From Pontimicrobium aquaticum (GTDB taxonomy: Bacteria; Bacteroidota; Bacteroidia; Flavobacteriales; Flavobacteriaceae), in the NCBI RefSeq assembly GCF_005047595.1, contig NZ_SUPL01000004.1, forward strand, positions 1 through 64,000: a stretch of DNA of 64,000 nt, written 5' to 3'. The position numbers were made by a program, and so were the translations under genes. Shown here piece after piece: positions 43,801-52,506 of this stretch (positions are counted from its first letter, which is position 1; every line of letters begins with the position of its first letter). The notes under the pieces were generated by a model. It searched no databases and was not told the DNA's origin. It was given only the letters and a program-made list of their open reading frames with translations.

Positions 43801-44001
43801 TCGAGACTCTACTTCTGTTGGGCTTGCTCCTGGATAACCTACAAAAATATCTGCCATAGGCACATCTATTTGTGGTTCTTCTTCTCGAGGAATTAAGAAT
43901 GAACTATATACTCCAACAACCATAAATACAATCATTAAGAGCACTGTAAGCTTTGAGCTTATAAAACTCTTAGCTATTTTTCCTGCTAAACCTTCTTTCA
44001 T
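40807..44001 (-). CDS. RND-family efflux pump, inner-membrane transporter
   Basis: The protein has 1064 residues, normal for AcrB-like pumps: 12 helices and two periplasmic loops. The proton-relay pair lies in FVTGIVVDDSIIIAENMHRH. The N-terminus has REEEPQIDVPMADIFVGYPG. It resembles the HAE group; the Met-rich metal sites of CusA are not evident, so drugs or organic acids are more likely than copper. It works with the adaptor and TolC genes directly upstream in one operon. Confidence 0.93.
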   Translation of the reverse strand: MKEGLAGKIAKSFISSKLTVLLMIVFMVVGVYSSFLIPREEEPQIDVPMADIFVGYPGASPTEVESRVIKPLEKLISNIKGVEYVYSTSMKEQGMVIVQFYVGEDIERSFVKLYNEINKHMDIMPQGVTFPLVKTRAIDDVPMLGLTLWSESYDDFQLNQIAQELISEIEKVNDVSITNKIGGRNRQLRVVLDKDKLASSGLDFLTVAEMIKANNAQLNSGSFDKNDTEFLVTTGTFLETITDVENLVVGVQQNQPIYLKQIAKIIDGPEIPNKYVSLGFGAASEKSQTYNSEYPAVTISVAKRKGADAMKISDVILDKVEHLKTTLIPNDVHVEVTRNYGETASQKVSELLMHLIGAIIAVTLVVMLAMGWRGGLVVFLSVPITFALTLLSYYMLDYTLNRITLFALVFVTGIVVDDSIIIAENMHRHFKMKRLPFKQAALYAINEVGNPTILATFTVIASVLPMAFVSGLMGPYMSPMPIGASIAMLLSLFVALTITPYLGYIFLREKDKKGTKEKVEKPMEETLIFKIYSKFETPLIENKIKRWLFLGITFLLLIGSVSLFFTKSVAVKMLPFDNKNEFQVVIDMPEGTTLERTGVVTKEIAQYLSTRPEVVNYQSYIGTSAPITFNGLVRHYDLRGGSNMADIQVNLTDKHDRSAQSHDIVKLMRDDIQTIGNKFNANVKLVEVPPGPPVLSTIVAEIYGPDYNSQIEVANEVQNILKNTDDVVDIDWMVEDNQIEYQFVINKEKAMLYGVAPQQIAYTMNMAMSNRAITTLYDEDAVNQIGLILALDEKEKSTITDISQLKVVSKQGNMVPIADLVDIQQNIKAKSIYRKNQKRVVYVLADMAGALESPVYAILGMEEKLKAINLPEGYSMNELYINQPEFEDDYTVKWDGEWQITLEVFRDLGIAFLGVIIIIYILIVGWFQNFKAPVVMMVAIPLSLVGIVLGHWIMGAFFTATSFIGMIALAGIMVRNSVLLIDFVNLRLDEGVPLKQAVIEAGAVRTTPILLTAGTVVIGAFVILFDPIFQGLAISLMGGTIVSTVLTLLVVPLVYYMIERKKYK

Positions 44002-44011
44002 AATTTTATAA

Positions 44012-45091
44012 TTATTGAATAGTTATTTTTACACCATTATAGAGCTTTCCATCAGCTGAAACGATGTACGATTCATTGGCAGATAAGCCAGATAATACTT
44101 CGACTTGATCTCCATACGTTCTTCCTAATCGTAACCAACGTAGTAAGGCAGTATTACTTTGACTTACAGTATAAACTCCTGATAACTGACCATTAGTTAC
44201 AATGGCTTCAGTTGAAATTAAAACCATTTCTGAAGCAGATGCATTCTCTACTGGAAACTGAACAGTTACAAACATGCCTGCTAAAACATTAGCTTCAGCT
44301 TCATCTAAATTTATTTTTACTAAATACTGTCCTCCAGTATGTTTTGCTGAAGTACTTATCTCTGATACCTTCCCTTTCAAGGTTTTATTAATTGACTTTA
44401 CTAAAACATCAACAGTACTACCATTTTTAATTTCTGATATTTCGGTTTCTGGCACCATGGCTATAACTTCAAAATTTCTAGGGGACTCAACTGATAACAA
44501 TGGTTGTCCTGGGTTAGCCATATCACCTTGCTTAACTGTTTTAGATGTAATTACACCAGAAAAAGGTGCTGTAATATTAGAATATGCAAATTGAGCATTA
44601 ACTTCATTTTTCATTTGCTTAGCAGCTTCTAAACGTGCTTTTGCCATTTCGTAATTTGCAGTTATATCATCTAACTCTTTCTGTGAAGCACTGTTATCTG
44701 CAAACAAGTTTTTAAAACGGTTATAATCTTTTTGTGCATTATTAAATGCTGCGGTTGCTTCTGTAATACTTGCATTTACTTGAGCTTTTTTTGCTTGTAA
44801 ATCGGCATTATTTATTGAAACCAAAAGTTGCCCTTTAGCTACCTTGTCACCTACATTTGCATGAACTTTGCTTACATAACCCATCATTCTAGTGCTTAAA
44901 TCTGCACTATTTACAGATTGTATTTTACCACTAGCTGCTAAAAACGAATTATTTTTTACTTCAGATACTTTGTTTACCTGCACTTGTATAGCTGGCGAAT
45001 TATCTGCATTTGATTTAGTCTCTTCTCCTCCACAATTAGTTAGCAGTAAAGACATTGTTATTAATGCTATTAAGTATGTATATTTTTTCAT
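44012..45091 (-). CDS. RND efflux periplasmic adaptor lipoprotein
   Basis: The protein has 359 residues with signal MKKYTYLIALITMSLLLTNC (lipobox Cys20). The lipoyl halves (AKGQLLVSINNADLQAKKAQ; NITAPFSGVITSKTVKQGDM) flank a coiled coil and are followed by beta-barrel and membrane-proximal domains. It bridges the RND pump and the TolC protein. It lies 8 bp after the TolC gene and 10 bp before the pump gene. Confidence 0.93.
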   Translation of the reverse strand: MKKYTYLIALITMSLLLTNCGGEETKSNADNSPAIQVQVNKVSEVKNNSFLAASGKIQSVNSADLSTRMMGYVSKVHANVGDKVAKGQLLVSINNADLQAKKAQVNASITEATAAFNNAQKDYNRFKNLFADNSASQKELDDITANYEMAKARLEAAKQMKNEVNAQFAYSNITAPFSGVITSKTVKQGDMANPGQPLLSVESPRNFEVIAMVPETEISEIKNGSTVDVLVKSINKTLKGKVSEISTSAKHTGGQYLVKINLDEAEANVLAGMFVTVQFPVENASASEMVLISTEAIVTNGQLSGVYTVSQSNTALLRWLRLGRTYGDQVEVLSGLSANESYIVSADGKLYNGVKITIQ

Positions 45092-45099
45092 TGTAGTAA

Positions 45100-46413
45100 T
45101 TATTCTTTAGTTAAAAATTGTAAGTATGCTTGTGTGAAATTATATTCAAAAATAGTTTGGTAATATTCTAGTTGCTTTTGTAAATATTGAGTTTCTGCCG
45201 ATAACAAATCGGTTGTTTTTTCTAAACCTTCTTTGTATCTATTTGTTCTTATTCTTAGTGCTTCTTCTGATTGTTCTAAGGCAAGTTTTGTTAGATTTAA
45301 TCTATTTTCAGCATCAGTCAACATGCGTTTTGCTTTGTTTAATTCTAATTGGTTTTTAGAGACATACTGCTGATATTGCAGTTTAGATTTTTCTAATTCA
45401 GCTTTACTCTTTTGTGCTTTCCCAAAGCGTTTAGTTCCATCTAAAATGTTCCAACTTAATTGTGCTCCAAAAACGTATCCACTAGCATCTCCTTGAAAAA
45501 TTTGATCATCGTATAACTCGTAACTTCCAAAAGCATTTAGCCTAGGTAAAAACGACATTTTATCTGCTTTGTTCATAGCGTCATAAGCATTAGATGCTAA
45601 TTGCATTGCTTTAATGTCTGAACGCTCTTCAGAAATTGTTTCTGAATTTATGTTATTAAAGCTCACTATTTGTAAACTATCTAATGGCTTATAGATAACC
45701 TTGTTTGAATCGTTCATTAAAAACGACAAATAATTTGATGCATTTTCCACATTACTTTTGGCTGATTGCAACTGGTTTTTAATATCACTAACTCTAACTT
45801 CAACAGACAAAACATCGGCTCTTTGCAAATACCCTTGTTTAAAGCTGTTATCTGCTAATTTCTTGTTTTCATTGGCAGTTTCTAAAGCTTTTTCTAGTAC
45901 TTCAATGCCTTTATAGGCAAGCTGTAATTGCATGTATGCTTTTTCTACTTCAAGTGTATAATAATCTGAAGTTCTCTCTATTTGCAATGCCTGAGCTTCC
46001 ATTTTAGACTTGGCAGCTTTACGTTGGTACATGCCATCTACATTAATTAATGGTTGTTGTATTTCAAATCGGGTTGCAAAATTTTCAACTTGGTTTGGAT
46101 TGTTTAAAAGGTCTGGATTAAAATCAGATGGTGTTAAAATTTCCTGATTCAATTTAGAGCCAAAGGCCATTAATGGATTTGTAGTTGCCATAGCGGTATG
46201 ACTTGCTGTTATGCTTGGTAAAAACACAGCATTGGTTTGCCTAAAGTCGGCTTTTGCTTTAAAATATTCCTGCTTAGAAATCTTTATTGAAATATTGTTT
46301 TCTGATACTTTTGATAAGACTTCTGCTTTTGAAATGGGTACTACCTCTTGTCCTTGTACAAGAAGCGATACCAATAAAAAACTTAAACTTAATATGTATG
46401 TATACTTTTTCAT
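45100..46413 (-). CDS. TolC-family outer-membrane efflux protein
   Basis: The protein has 437 residues with signal peptide MKKYTYILSLSFLLVSLLVQ. Two OEP repeats and long helices (SYSLEV-type ADVLSVEVRVSDIKNQLQSA) are typical. It is the first gene of the five-gene RND operon. The promoter has a perfect -7 box TAAATTTG (minus strand, 46435-46442) and two operator-like repeats upstream. Confidence 0.92.
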   Translation of the reverse strand: MKKYTYILSLSFLLVSLLVQGQEVVPISKAEVLSKVSENNISIKISKQEYFKAKADFRQTNAVFLPSITASHTAMATTNPLMAFGSKLNQEILTPSDFNPDLLNNPNQVENFATRFEIQQPLINVDGMYQRKAAKSKMEAQALQIERTSDYYTLEVEKAYMQLQLAYKGIEVLEKALETANENKKLADNSFKQGYLQRADVLSVEVRVSDIKNQLQSAKSNVENASNYLSFLMNDSNKVIYKPLDSLQIVSFNNINSETISEERSDIKAMQLASNAYDAMNKADKMSFLPRLNAFGSYELYDDQIFQGDASGYVFGAQLSWNILDGTKRFGKAQKSKAELEKSKLQYQQYVSKNQLELNKAKRMLTDAENRLNLTKLALEQSEEALRIRTNRYKEGLEKTTDLLSAETQYLQKQLEYYQTIFEYNFTQAYLQFLTKE

Positions 46414-46464
46414 TAACTATAATTTTTAATACTGCAAATTTAGTTTCTCAATGGTATAGCTATA

Positions 46465-46501
46465 GTAACCATTGTTACCAAACAAGCGTAACAATAGTTA
46501 C
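46465..46501. promoter_or_regulatory. Two GTAAC-N4-GTTAC operators before the RND operon
   Basis: GTAACCATTGTTAC (46465-46478) and GTAACAATAGTTAC (46488-46501) repeat 23 bp apart, just upstream of the -7 box of the TolC gene. A dimeric repressor such as a TetR protein is expected. No regulator gene lies beside the operon. Confidence 0.7.
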
Positions 46502-46557
46502 ATAACTCTATAACAAAAAGTTGTAGAAAAGAGAAAGTAAAAACTGAATTGCATAAC

Positions 46558-46569
46558 TGATATAAGTCA
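46558..46569 (+). promoter_or_regulatory. FNR-like site before the ATP-cone nuclease operon
   Basis: TGATATAAGTCA has one mismatch in the right half. A -7-like TTACTTCA (46593-46600) lies at 29.5 bp but is a weak match. Confidence 0.6.
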
Positions 46570-46645
46570 TTTTATTATTGATTTTTATTAGGTTACTTCA
46601 TAATTATTATATTTAGTCAAATAACTGGATTATTAAATAGTTGAA

Positions 46646-47500
46646 ATGAAAAACAAAGATTTTGAAATAATGAAATCATCTGGTGAAAAAGTAAAATTTT
46701 CACTAGACAAACTAAGAGCATCACTTAAGCGTACAGGTGCCGACAAAGAGACTATTGATCAAATTATTGATAAGGTACGTGATGAATTATATCAAGGTAT
46801 TTCAACAAAAGAAATATATAATAGAGCCTTTGCTTTGCTAAAGAAAAAGAAAAGCTATCTAGCCTCTAAATACAAATTAAAAAAAGCTATTTACGAATTA
46901 GGACCAACTGGCTTTCCGTTTGAAAGATTTATTAGTGCCATCTTGAAATATTCAGGTTACGACACCGAAGTGGGATCTATTATACAAGGTGAATGTGTAA
47001 AGCATGAAGTAGATGTCATTGCAACCAATAATGGAGAAACAACATTAATAGAATGCAAATTTCATAGTGAACAAGGTCTTAGCTGTAATGTAAAAATTCC
47101 GCTTTACATAAATTCTAGATATAATGATATAAAAGCATATTGGAATGGTGACAAAAAAACCAACTCTACATTAACTAAAGCTTGGGTTGTAACAAACACC
47201 AGATTTACTGAAGACGCTTTACAATATGGCAATTGTTGTGGCTTATACTTATTAAGTTGGGATTACCCTAAAAACTATAGCTTAAAAGAAAGAATCGATG
47301 CCTTAGGCTTATACCCAATTACCGTTTCAACACTACTTACAAACCGTGAAAAACAGTTTTTACTAAGTAGAGATGTTGTGTTGTGTAGAGAGCTACTTCA
47401 AGATAAATTTTATTTAGACCACTTAGGTGTTTCAGATATTAGAAAAGAAAAAATACTTCATGAAATATCACAACTTTGCACCTTACAAAACCAAAAATAA
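46646..47500 (+). CDS. ATP-cone domain fused to a PD-(D/E)xK nuclease-like domain
   Basis: The protein has 284 residues. The N-terminal ATP cone (about 5-90: IMKSSGEKVKFSLDKLRASL) is the regulatory domain of ribonucleotide reductases and of NrdR. A Mrr-like restriction-endonuclease fold follows (about 93-190): FERFISAILKYSGYDTEVGS, then HEVDVIATNNGETTLIECKF, with Asp and Glu-x-Lys active-site residues. So it may cut nucleic acid in response to adenine nucleotides; this is inferred. It abuts a beta-CASP nuclease gene (stop 47500, start 47501) and has an FNR-like site upstream. Confidence 0.85.
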   Translation: MKNKDFEIMKSSGEKVKFSLDKLRASLKRTGADKETIDQIIDKVRDELYQGISTKEIYNRAFALLKKKKSYLASKYKLKKAIYELGPTGFPFERFISAILKYSGYDTEVGSIIQGECVKHEVDVIATNNGETTLIECKFHSEQGLSCNVKIPLYINSRYNDIKAYWNGDKKTNSTLTKAWVVTNTRFTEDALQYGNCCGLYLLSWDYPKNYSLKERIDALGLYPITVSTLLTNREKQFLLSRDVVLCRELLQDKFYLDHLGVSDIRKEKILHEISQLCTLQNQK

Positions 47501-48874
47501 ATGGAAAAACTTGCTAAAATACATTTTTTGGGAGCCTCAGGAATGGTTACTGGGTCCAAGTTTTTTATTGAAACTTCCGAGCAAAACATCTTAATTGACT
47601 GTGGTATGTTTCAAGGTTTAAAAGAACTAAGAGAACTTAATTGGAATGACCTACCAATAGATGTAGCATCTATCGATGTAATTTTATTAACTCATGGGCA
47701 CTTGGATCATGTTGGTTATTTACCTCGCTTATTAAAACAAGGGTTTAATGGAAAAATTATTGGAACACCACCAACATTGGCTGTTGCTGAAATTATTTTG
47801 AAGGATAGTGCTAAAATTCATGAGGAAGAAGCCGAAAAAGCAAATAAAGAAAAATATACTAAGCACAACCCTGCACTTCCTTTTTACACAATTAAGGAAG
47901 CTGAAACTAGTGTTAAATTATTTGAGGTTTCCATAGAAGATAAATGGACCATTTTAACAGAGCATATTTCTTTTCGTTTCCAATACAATGGACATATTAT
48001 TGGAGCCACATTTATTGAGTTAGATATTAATGGCAAACGCTTTGTATTTTCAGGAGATGTCGGTAGATGGGATGATTATCTACTTGACGACCCTAAAACA
48101 CCAGAATGGGCAGATTTCCTGTTTATAGAAAGTACTTATGGTAATAAATTACATCCTGAAGAAAATGTTGAAGATTTATTAGCAGGAACTATTAATGGAA
48201 TCATTCATAAAAAAGGTAATTTAATAATACCGAGTTTTGCAGTTGAGCGACTGCAAACCCTTATGTATATTCTATGGAAACTTTACAAAAAGAATAAAAT
48301 TCCAAATATTCCAATTTTTATAGATAGTCCAATGGGAACAAATGTGCTTTCCATTTTTAAGCGCTTTCCAAAATGGCACAAATTGTCAAATACAGAATAT
48401 AATGCTATGTGTAATCATGTAAACATTGTTCAATCATACAAGGAAACCTGGGAAACAATAGATGATAAAAGGTCTAAAATAGTCATTGCAGGCAGCGGAA
48501 TGGTTACCGGAGGAAGAGTACTTACCTATTTACAACAACTAATAGATGAATCTTCAACAACAGTTATGTTAGTAGGCTATCAGGCCGAAGGTACTCGTGG
48601 AAGACAATTACTTGAGGGTGCACATGAAATTAAGTTTTTTGGCAAATACTATCCTGTTAAAGCCTCTATTAAACACATAGAAAGTCTTTCAGCACATGCT
48701 GATCAAGACGATTTAATAAAATGGATGAGCAACATTAAAAATATACCTGAAAAAGTGTATTTAGTACATGGTGAACCTTCTGCTTTAGACACTTTTAGAG
48801 TTAAAATAAAAGATGTTTTTAATTGGAATACTTGTATTCCAAAACTAAAAGATGTTGAAAACTTAATGATTTAA
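47501..48874 (+). CDS. Beta-CASP metallo-beta-lactamase-fold nuclease
   Basis: The protein has 457 residues. The metal-binding motif THGHLDHVGYL is near 66, and SGDVGRWDDYLL near 183 supplies further ligands. The beta-CASP part has IESTYGNKLHP near 208. C-terminal motifs are HIESLSAHADQDDL near 388 and VYLVHGEPSALD near 424. These are the features of CPSF73-like RNA exonucleases and endonucleases. It is the second gene of the operon with the ATP-cone nuclease, suggesting joint nucleic-acid processing under stress. Confidence 0.92.
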   Translation: MEKLAKIHFLGASGMVTGSKFFIETSEQNILIDCGMFQGLKELRELNWNDLPIDVASIDVILLTHGHLDHVGYLPRLLKQGFNGKIIGTPPTLAVAEIILKDSAKIHEEEAEKANKEKYTKHNPALPFYTIKEAETSVKLFEVSIEDKWTILTEHISFRFQYNGHIIGATFIELDINGKRFVFSGDVGRWDDYLLDDPKTPEWADFLFIESTYGNKLHPEENVEDLLAGTINGIIHKKGNLIIPSFAVERLQTLMYILWKLYKKNKIPNIPIFIDSPMGTNVLSIFKRFPKWHKLSNTEYNAMCNHVNIVQSYKETWETIDDKRSKIVIAGSGMVTGGRVLTYLQQLIDESSTTVMLVGYQAEGTRGRQLLEGAHEIKFFGKYYPVKASIKHIESLSAHADQDDLIKWMSNIKNIPEKVYLVHGEPSALDTFRVKIKDVFNWNTCIPKLKDVENLMI

Positions 48875-48969
48875 TTCAATTAAAAACTATCATGTTAAAA
48901 GACTTAATTAGTAGCAAATAATTTCTAAATTTATGCTTTACATTAAGCATAACCATTTAAACCAACCTT

Positions 48970-51546
48970 ATGAAGAATTTATTTCGTCTATTGTTTTGCC
49001 TTTTTTTCTTGGCAAACCTATCTCTTAATGCACAAATACCAAAGCCTTCTGATGTTTTTGGATTTGAAGTTGGCGCTGATTATAAGCTAGCCGATTACGA
49101 TCAAATGCTAGAATATTACGAAAAACTAGCTGCCTCGACAGATCGAGTTCAAATGATTGATATAGGAAAATCAGTCATGGGACGTCCAATAAAACTACTA
49201 TTTATTTCAAGTGAAGAAAACATAAAATCTCTCGAGAAATGGCGAACTATAAGTGAAAAACTATCTCGCGCAAGAATCTCACCAGAAGAAGCTAAAAAAC
49301 TATCCTACGAAGGAAAAGCTATTGTTTGGTTTGATGGTGGTATGCATGCTACAGAGCGTGCTCATGCACAAATGACCTCGGAACTTATGTGGCGAATTGC
49401 TTCAGAAGAATCTGATGAAATGAAAAAAATTAGAGATAATGTTGTAACCTTAGTCGTACCAGTAATAAATCCGGATGGTGTGGATATTGTAGTAGATTGG
49501 TATAAGAAAAATCTAGGTACACCCTACGAAACTACTGGACCTCCAATACTTTATCAAAAGTACGTAGGACACGATAACAACAGAGATTGGTTCATGAATA
49601 ATATGCCAGAAACCAAAGCTGCAACCACAGTTTTATACAATCAATGGTATCCACAAATAGTTCATAACCATCACCAAACATCGCCAGCTTGGGCTAGAAT
49701 ATTTTTACCACCTTTTAGAAGTCCTGTTAACCCAAATATTCATCCAGGTGTTACCACTGGAGTTAATCTTGTTGGTACAGCTATGGCAAATAGATTTGCT
49801 ATGAAAAAAATGCCTGGAGTAATCTCAGGCACCTCTTTTAGTATGTTTTGGAATGGAGGTATGAGAACAACTCCTTATTATCATAATCAAATAGGAATTT
49901 TAACAGAAGTTGCTCACGCTACACCTACACCACGTTTTTACGATCCAAAGAAAAAACCTAAAAATGTTGGTGGAAAACCATCTAATGGTACCGAAATATT
50001 TTATCCGTACCCTTGGGAAGGAGGTGAATCCCACTTTAGAGATGCTGTAGATTATATGCTAACTGCGTCTATGGCTGTATTAGATTTAGCTGCTGACAAG
50101 AAAGATGAGTTTTTATACAACATCTACGATATGGGAAAAGATGCCATAGAAAATACAGATGAAGCATTTGCTTACATCATCCCAAAAGACCAATGGAATC
50201 CTAGTGAAGCAATTAATCTTACAAATATTTTAATGCAAGGTGGTCTTGAAGCTCATAAAGCAACTTCTGGTTTTAGTGTTGGTGAAAAAAATTATGAAGC
50301 TGGTTCAATAATTCTTTATGGAGCTCAGGCGTTTAGACCTTACCTAACAGATTTGATGGAAAAGCAAAATTATCCAGATCAATTTTTATATCCAGGCGGA
50401 CCACCACAACCTCCATACGATTTAGCAGGTTGGACTTTGCCAATGCAAATGGGAGTAACAGTTGATAGAGTTAATGAATCATTTAACACCAATACAACTC
50501 CAATCACGTCTAAACTAAGCTATGATGAGGGTTCTGTAAATGGTAGTGGTAGTTTTATGTTTTCTAATAAAGATAACTTAAGTGCACTAGCTATAAACAG
50601 GCTTCAAAAAGCTGGTTATAAAGTTTCTCAATTAAAGACAGATTATAACAATTATTCAGCTGGTTCATTTCTTGTTAGTGGAAAAAAGAGTTTAAAAAAT
50701 GACCTTACAAAGCTTAGTAAAGAACTAGGACTCGATTTTGAAGGTGTAACTAATGTAGATAAATCAAAATTTAAAGAACTAAATAAAGTTAAAGTAGGAC
50801 TTTACAAGTCTTGGCAAGCTAATATGGATGAAGGCTGGACTAGATGGGTTTTAGAGCAATTTGAGTTTGATATTGATACATTACATAATAAAGACATAAA
50901 AAATGGAAAACTATCGCAATACAGTGCTATTATTTTCCCTTCACAAAGTTCAAACGGTATTTTACATGGGTATCGCGAAAACTCTATGCCTAAAAAATTT
51001 ACTGGAGGCATTGGTTTAGATGGAATGGCAAAAATAGACCAATATGCTAAATCTGGTGGTGCTGTTATTTTCTTTGATTCGGCAAGTGATTTAGCTATAG
51101 AACAATTAGGACTTCCTGTACGTAATGTTATCTCTAATTTATCGTCAAGTAACTTTTTTATTCCTGGCTCACTAATTAGAATGAAAGTTGATACAAAAAA
51201 TCCATTAGCTTATGGTATGATGGATGAAGTTGCAGCTTCCTTTAACCGAAGTCGTGCATTTCAAAAAGTAACACAACGTAAATCAGGCGAAGGTGGAGTC
51301 GAAAATATTGCTGATGCTCCTGAAGCTAATGTTATTGAAGTTGCTAAATATGCCGATAAAGATTTATTAATGAGTGGCTGGGCAATGGGTGAAGATCGTT
51401 ATTTAAAAAACAAGAGTGCTATGATGCATATTCCTCATGGTACTGGTGACATTGTATTGTTTGGTTTCAGACCTCAATTTAGAGGGCAACCAAGAGGCAC
51501 CTATAAATTAATTTTTAACTCTATTTATATGGGAGCTGAAAAATAA
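48970..51546 (+). CDS. Secreted M14-family zinc carboxypeptidase
   Basis: The protein has 858 residues with signal peptide MKNLFRLLFCLFFLANLSLN. The M14 motif HATE is in WFDGGMHATERAHAQM near 122, the substrate-binding DNNRDWF near 200, and a third ligand is in IVHNHHQTSP near 237. A long C-terminal part follows. It trims peptides outside the cell or in the periplasm. It stands alone without an FNR-like site. Confidence 0.9.
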   Translation: MKNLFRLLFCLFFLANLSLNAQIPKPSDVFGFEVGADYKLADYDQMLEYYEKLAASTDRVQMIDIGKSVMGRPIKLLFISSEENIKSLEKWRTISEKLSRARISPEEAKKLSYEGKAIVWFDGGMHATERAHAQMTSELMWRIASEESDEMKKIRDNVVTLVVPVINPDGVDIVVDWYKKNLGTPYETTGPPILYQKYVGHDNNRDWFMNNMPETKAATTVLYNQWYPQIVHNHHQTSPAWARIFLPPFRSPVNPNIHPGVTTGVNLVGTAMANRFAMKKMPGVISGTSFSMFWNGGMRTTPYYHNQIGILTEVAHATPTPRFYDPKKKPKNVGGKPSNGTEIFYPYPWEGGESHFRDAVDYMLTASMAVLDLAADKKDEFLYNIYDMGKDAIENTDEAFAYIIPKDQWNPSEAINLTNILMQGGLEAHKATSGFSVGEKNYEAGSIILYGAQAFRPYLTDLMEKQNYPDQFLYPGGPPQPPYDLAGWTLPMQMGVTVDRVNESFNTNTTPITSKLSYDEGSVNGSGSFMFSNKDNLSALAINRLQKAGYKVSQLKTDYNNYSAGSFLVSGKKSLKNDLTKLSKELGLDFEGVTNVDKSKFKELNKVKVGLYKSWQANMDEGWTRWVLEQFEFDIDTLHNKDIKNGKLSQYSAIIFPSQSSNGILHGYRENSMPKKFTGGIGLDGMAKIDQYAKSGGAVIFFDSASDLAIEQLGLPVRNVISNLSSSNFFIPGSLIRMKVDTKNPLAYGMMDEVAASFNRSRAFQKVTQRKSGEGGVENIADAPEANVIEVAKYADKDLLMSGWAMGEDRYLKNKSAMMHIPHGTGDIVLFGFRPQFRGQPRGTYKLIFNSIYMGAEK

Positions 51547-51570
51547 GCATTCATAAAGTCCATAAAAAAA

Positions 51571-51598
51571 ACCGATATTAAACATATCGGTTTTTTTT
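51571..51598. terminator. Bidirectional terminator after the peptidase and DsrE genes
   Basis: Arms ACCGATAT and ATATCGGT with a 5-base loop and T-run on each strand, between convergent genes ending at 51546 and 51616. Confidence 0.88.
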
Positions 51599-51615
51599 AT
51601 GCTTTAGTATAACTA

Positions 51616-52146
51616 CTATGTAAAAATAATTTGTGTTCTATCACCATCACATAATTCATAAAATTGTCCAATAGTGATTATGTCTTCTACTTCATCAGAT
51701 AAATCTTTTTTCTCTAGTTTAAACATATCTATAGCTAATTTACATGCGTAAATAGTACCTCCACCAGCTGTAATCATTTCTAAAAACTCTTCTACTGGAG
51801 GCATATCTAGCTCCTCCATTTGTTTACGCATCATGCCAGAAACTGCAGTTTCAACTCCTGGTAAACCACCAAGCATGGTTGGGAATGGAAGTCCACCTGG
51901 CATTCTCATAGCTGGATTACCTATTGTTGCAGTATGCAAATGATTCATTTGTTTTTTGGTTATACCATCAAGACCAAAGAAAGTAAAGAATACATTGGTT
52001 TCTATTCCTTCCATTACTGCACCATTAGCCATAACTAATGTTGCATAAACATCTTCCAAACTACCTTTAGCACATATTATACATACTTTTTCCAAAGGTT
52101 TTTTCTCTACTATTTCTTTTTTTGTATTTGCCTCTTGTGTTTCCAT
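51616..52146 (-). CDS. DsrE/DsrF-family (DsrE2-like) sulfur-carrier protein
   Basis: The protein has 176 residues. It has the family layout: KVCIICAKGSLEDVYATLVM near 20, FFGLDGITKKQMNHLH near 54, FLEMITAGGGTIYACKLAID near 120 with the likely persulfide Cys139. Such proteins carry sulfane sulfur in the cytoplasm. It is the third gene of the SQR/TusE/DsrE operon, 23 bp after tusE. Confidence 0.9.
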   Translation of the reverse strand: METQEANTKKEIVEKKPLEKVCIICAKGSLEDVYATLVMANGAVMEGIETNVFFTFFGLDGITKKQMNHLHTATIGNPAMRMPGGLPFPTMLGGLPGVETAVSGMMRKQMEELDMPPVEEFLEMITAGGGTIYACKLAIDMFKLEKKDLSDEVEDIITIGQFYELCDGDRTQIIFT

Positions 52147-52169
52147 TTTTAATTTTTTTTTATAATTAA

Positions 52170-52484
52170 TTATATACAGCTCGTTGGCTTAGGTATCCCT
52201 GCTATTTTTGATGAGAATTTTAAAGGCCCCTTTGGAAACAATTGATATAATTCTTTTATAGTAACAATACCTGATTTTCCTACTTTTCTAATTGTTAAAG
52301 CCTCTTTTGCAGCAGCTTTTTCGCGTAAATAGTTTATAACTTCAAAATGCTTATCGGTTAATTCAATACCAATTTCGTCAGCTATTTCATGTGCAATCTC
52401 TTTGTTCCATTGAGACATATCTTCTAAGTATCCGTCTTCTGAAACGTTTACTTCTACCTGTGTTTTACAAAATGTTTTAATCAT
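52170..52484 (-). CDS. tusE: TusE/DsrC-family sulfur relay protein
   Basis: The protein has 104 residues with SQWNKEIAHEIADEIGIEL and a C-terminus LKFSSKIAGIPKPTSCI. The penultimate Cys103, the persulfide-carrying residue, is kept, while the second DsrC cysteine ten residues before it is Ser, as in TusE-like proteins. It cannot form the DsrC disulfide used in sulfite reduction. It lies between the SQR and DsrE genes. Confidence 0.9.
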   Translation of the reverse strand: MIKTFCKTQVEVNVSEDGYLEDMSQWNKEIAHEIADEIGIELTDKHFEVINYLREKAAAKEALTIRKVGKSGIVTIKELYQLFPKGPLKFSSKIAGIPKPTSCI

Positions 52485-52506
52485 GATATATATTGTTTTA
52501 ATGTTA

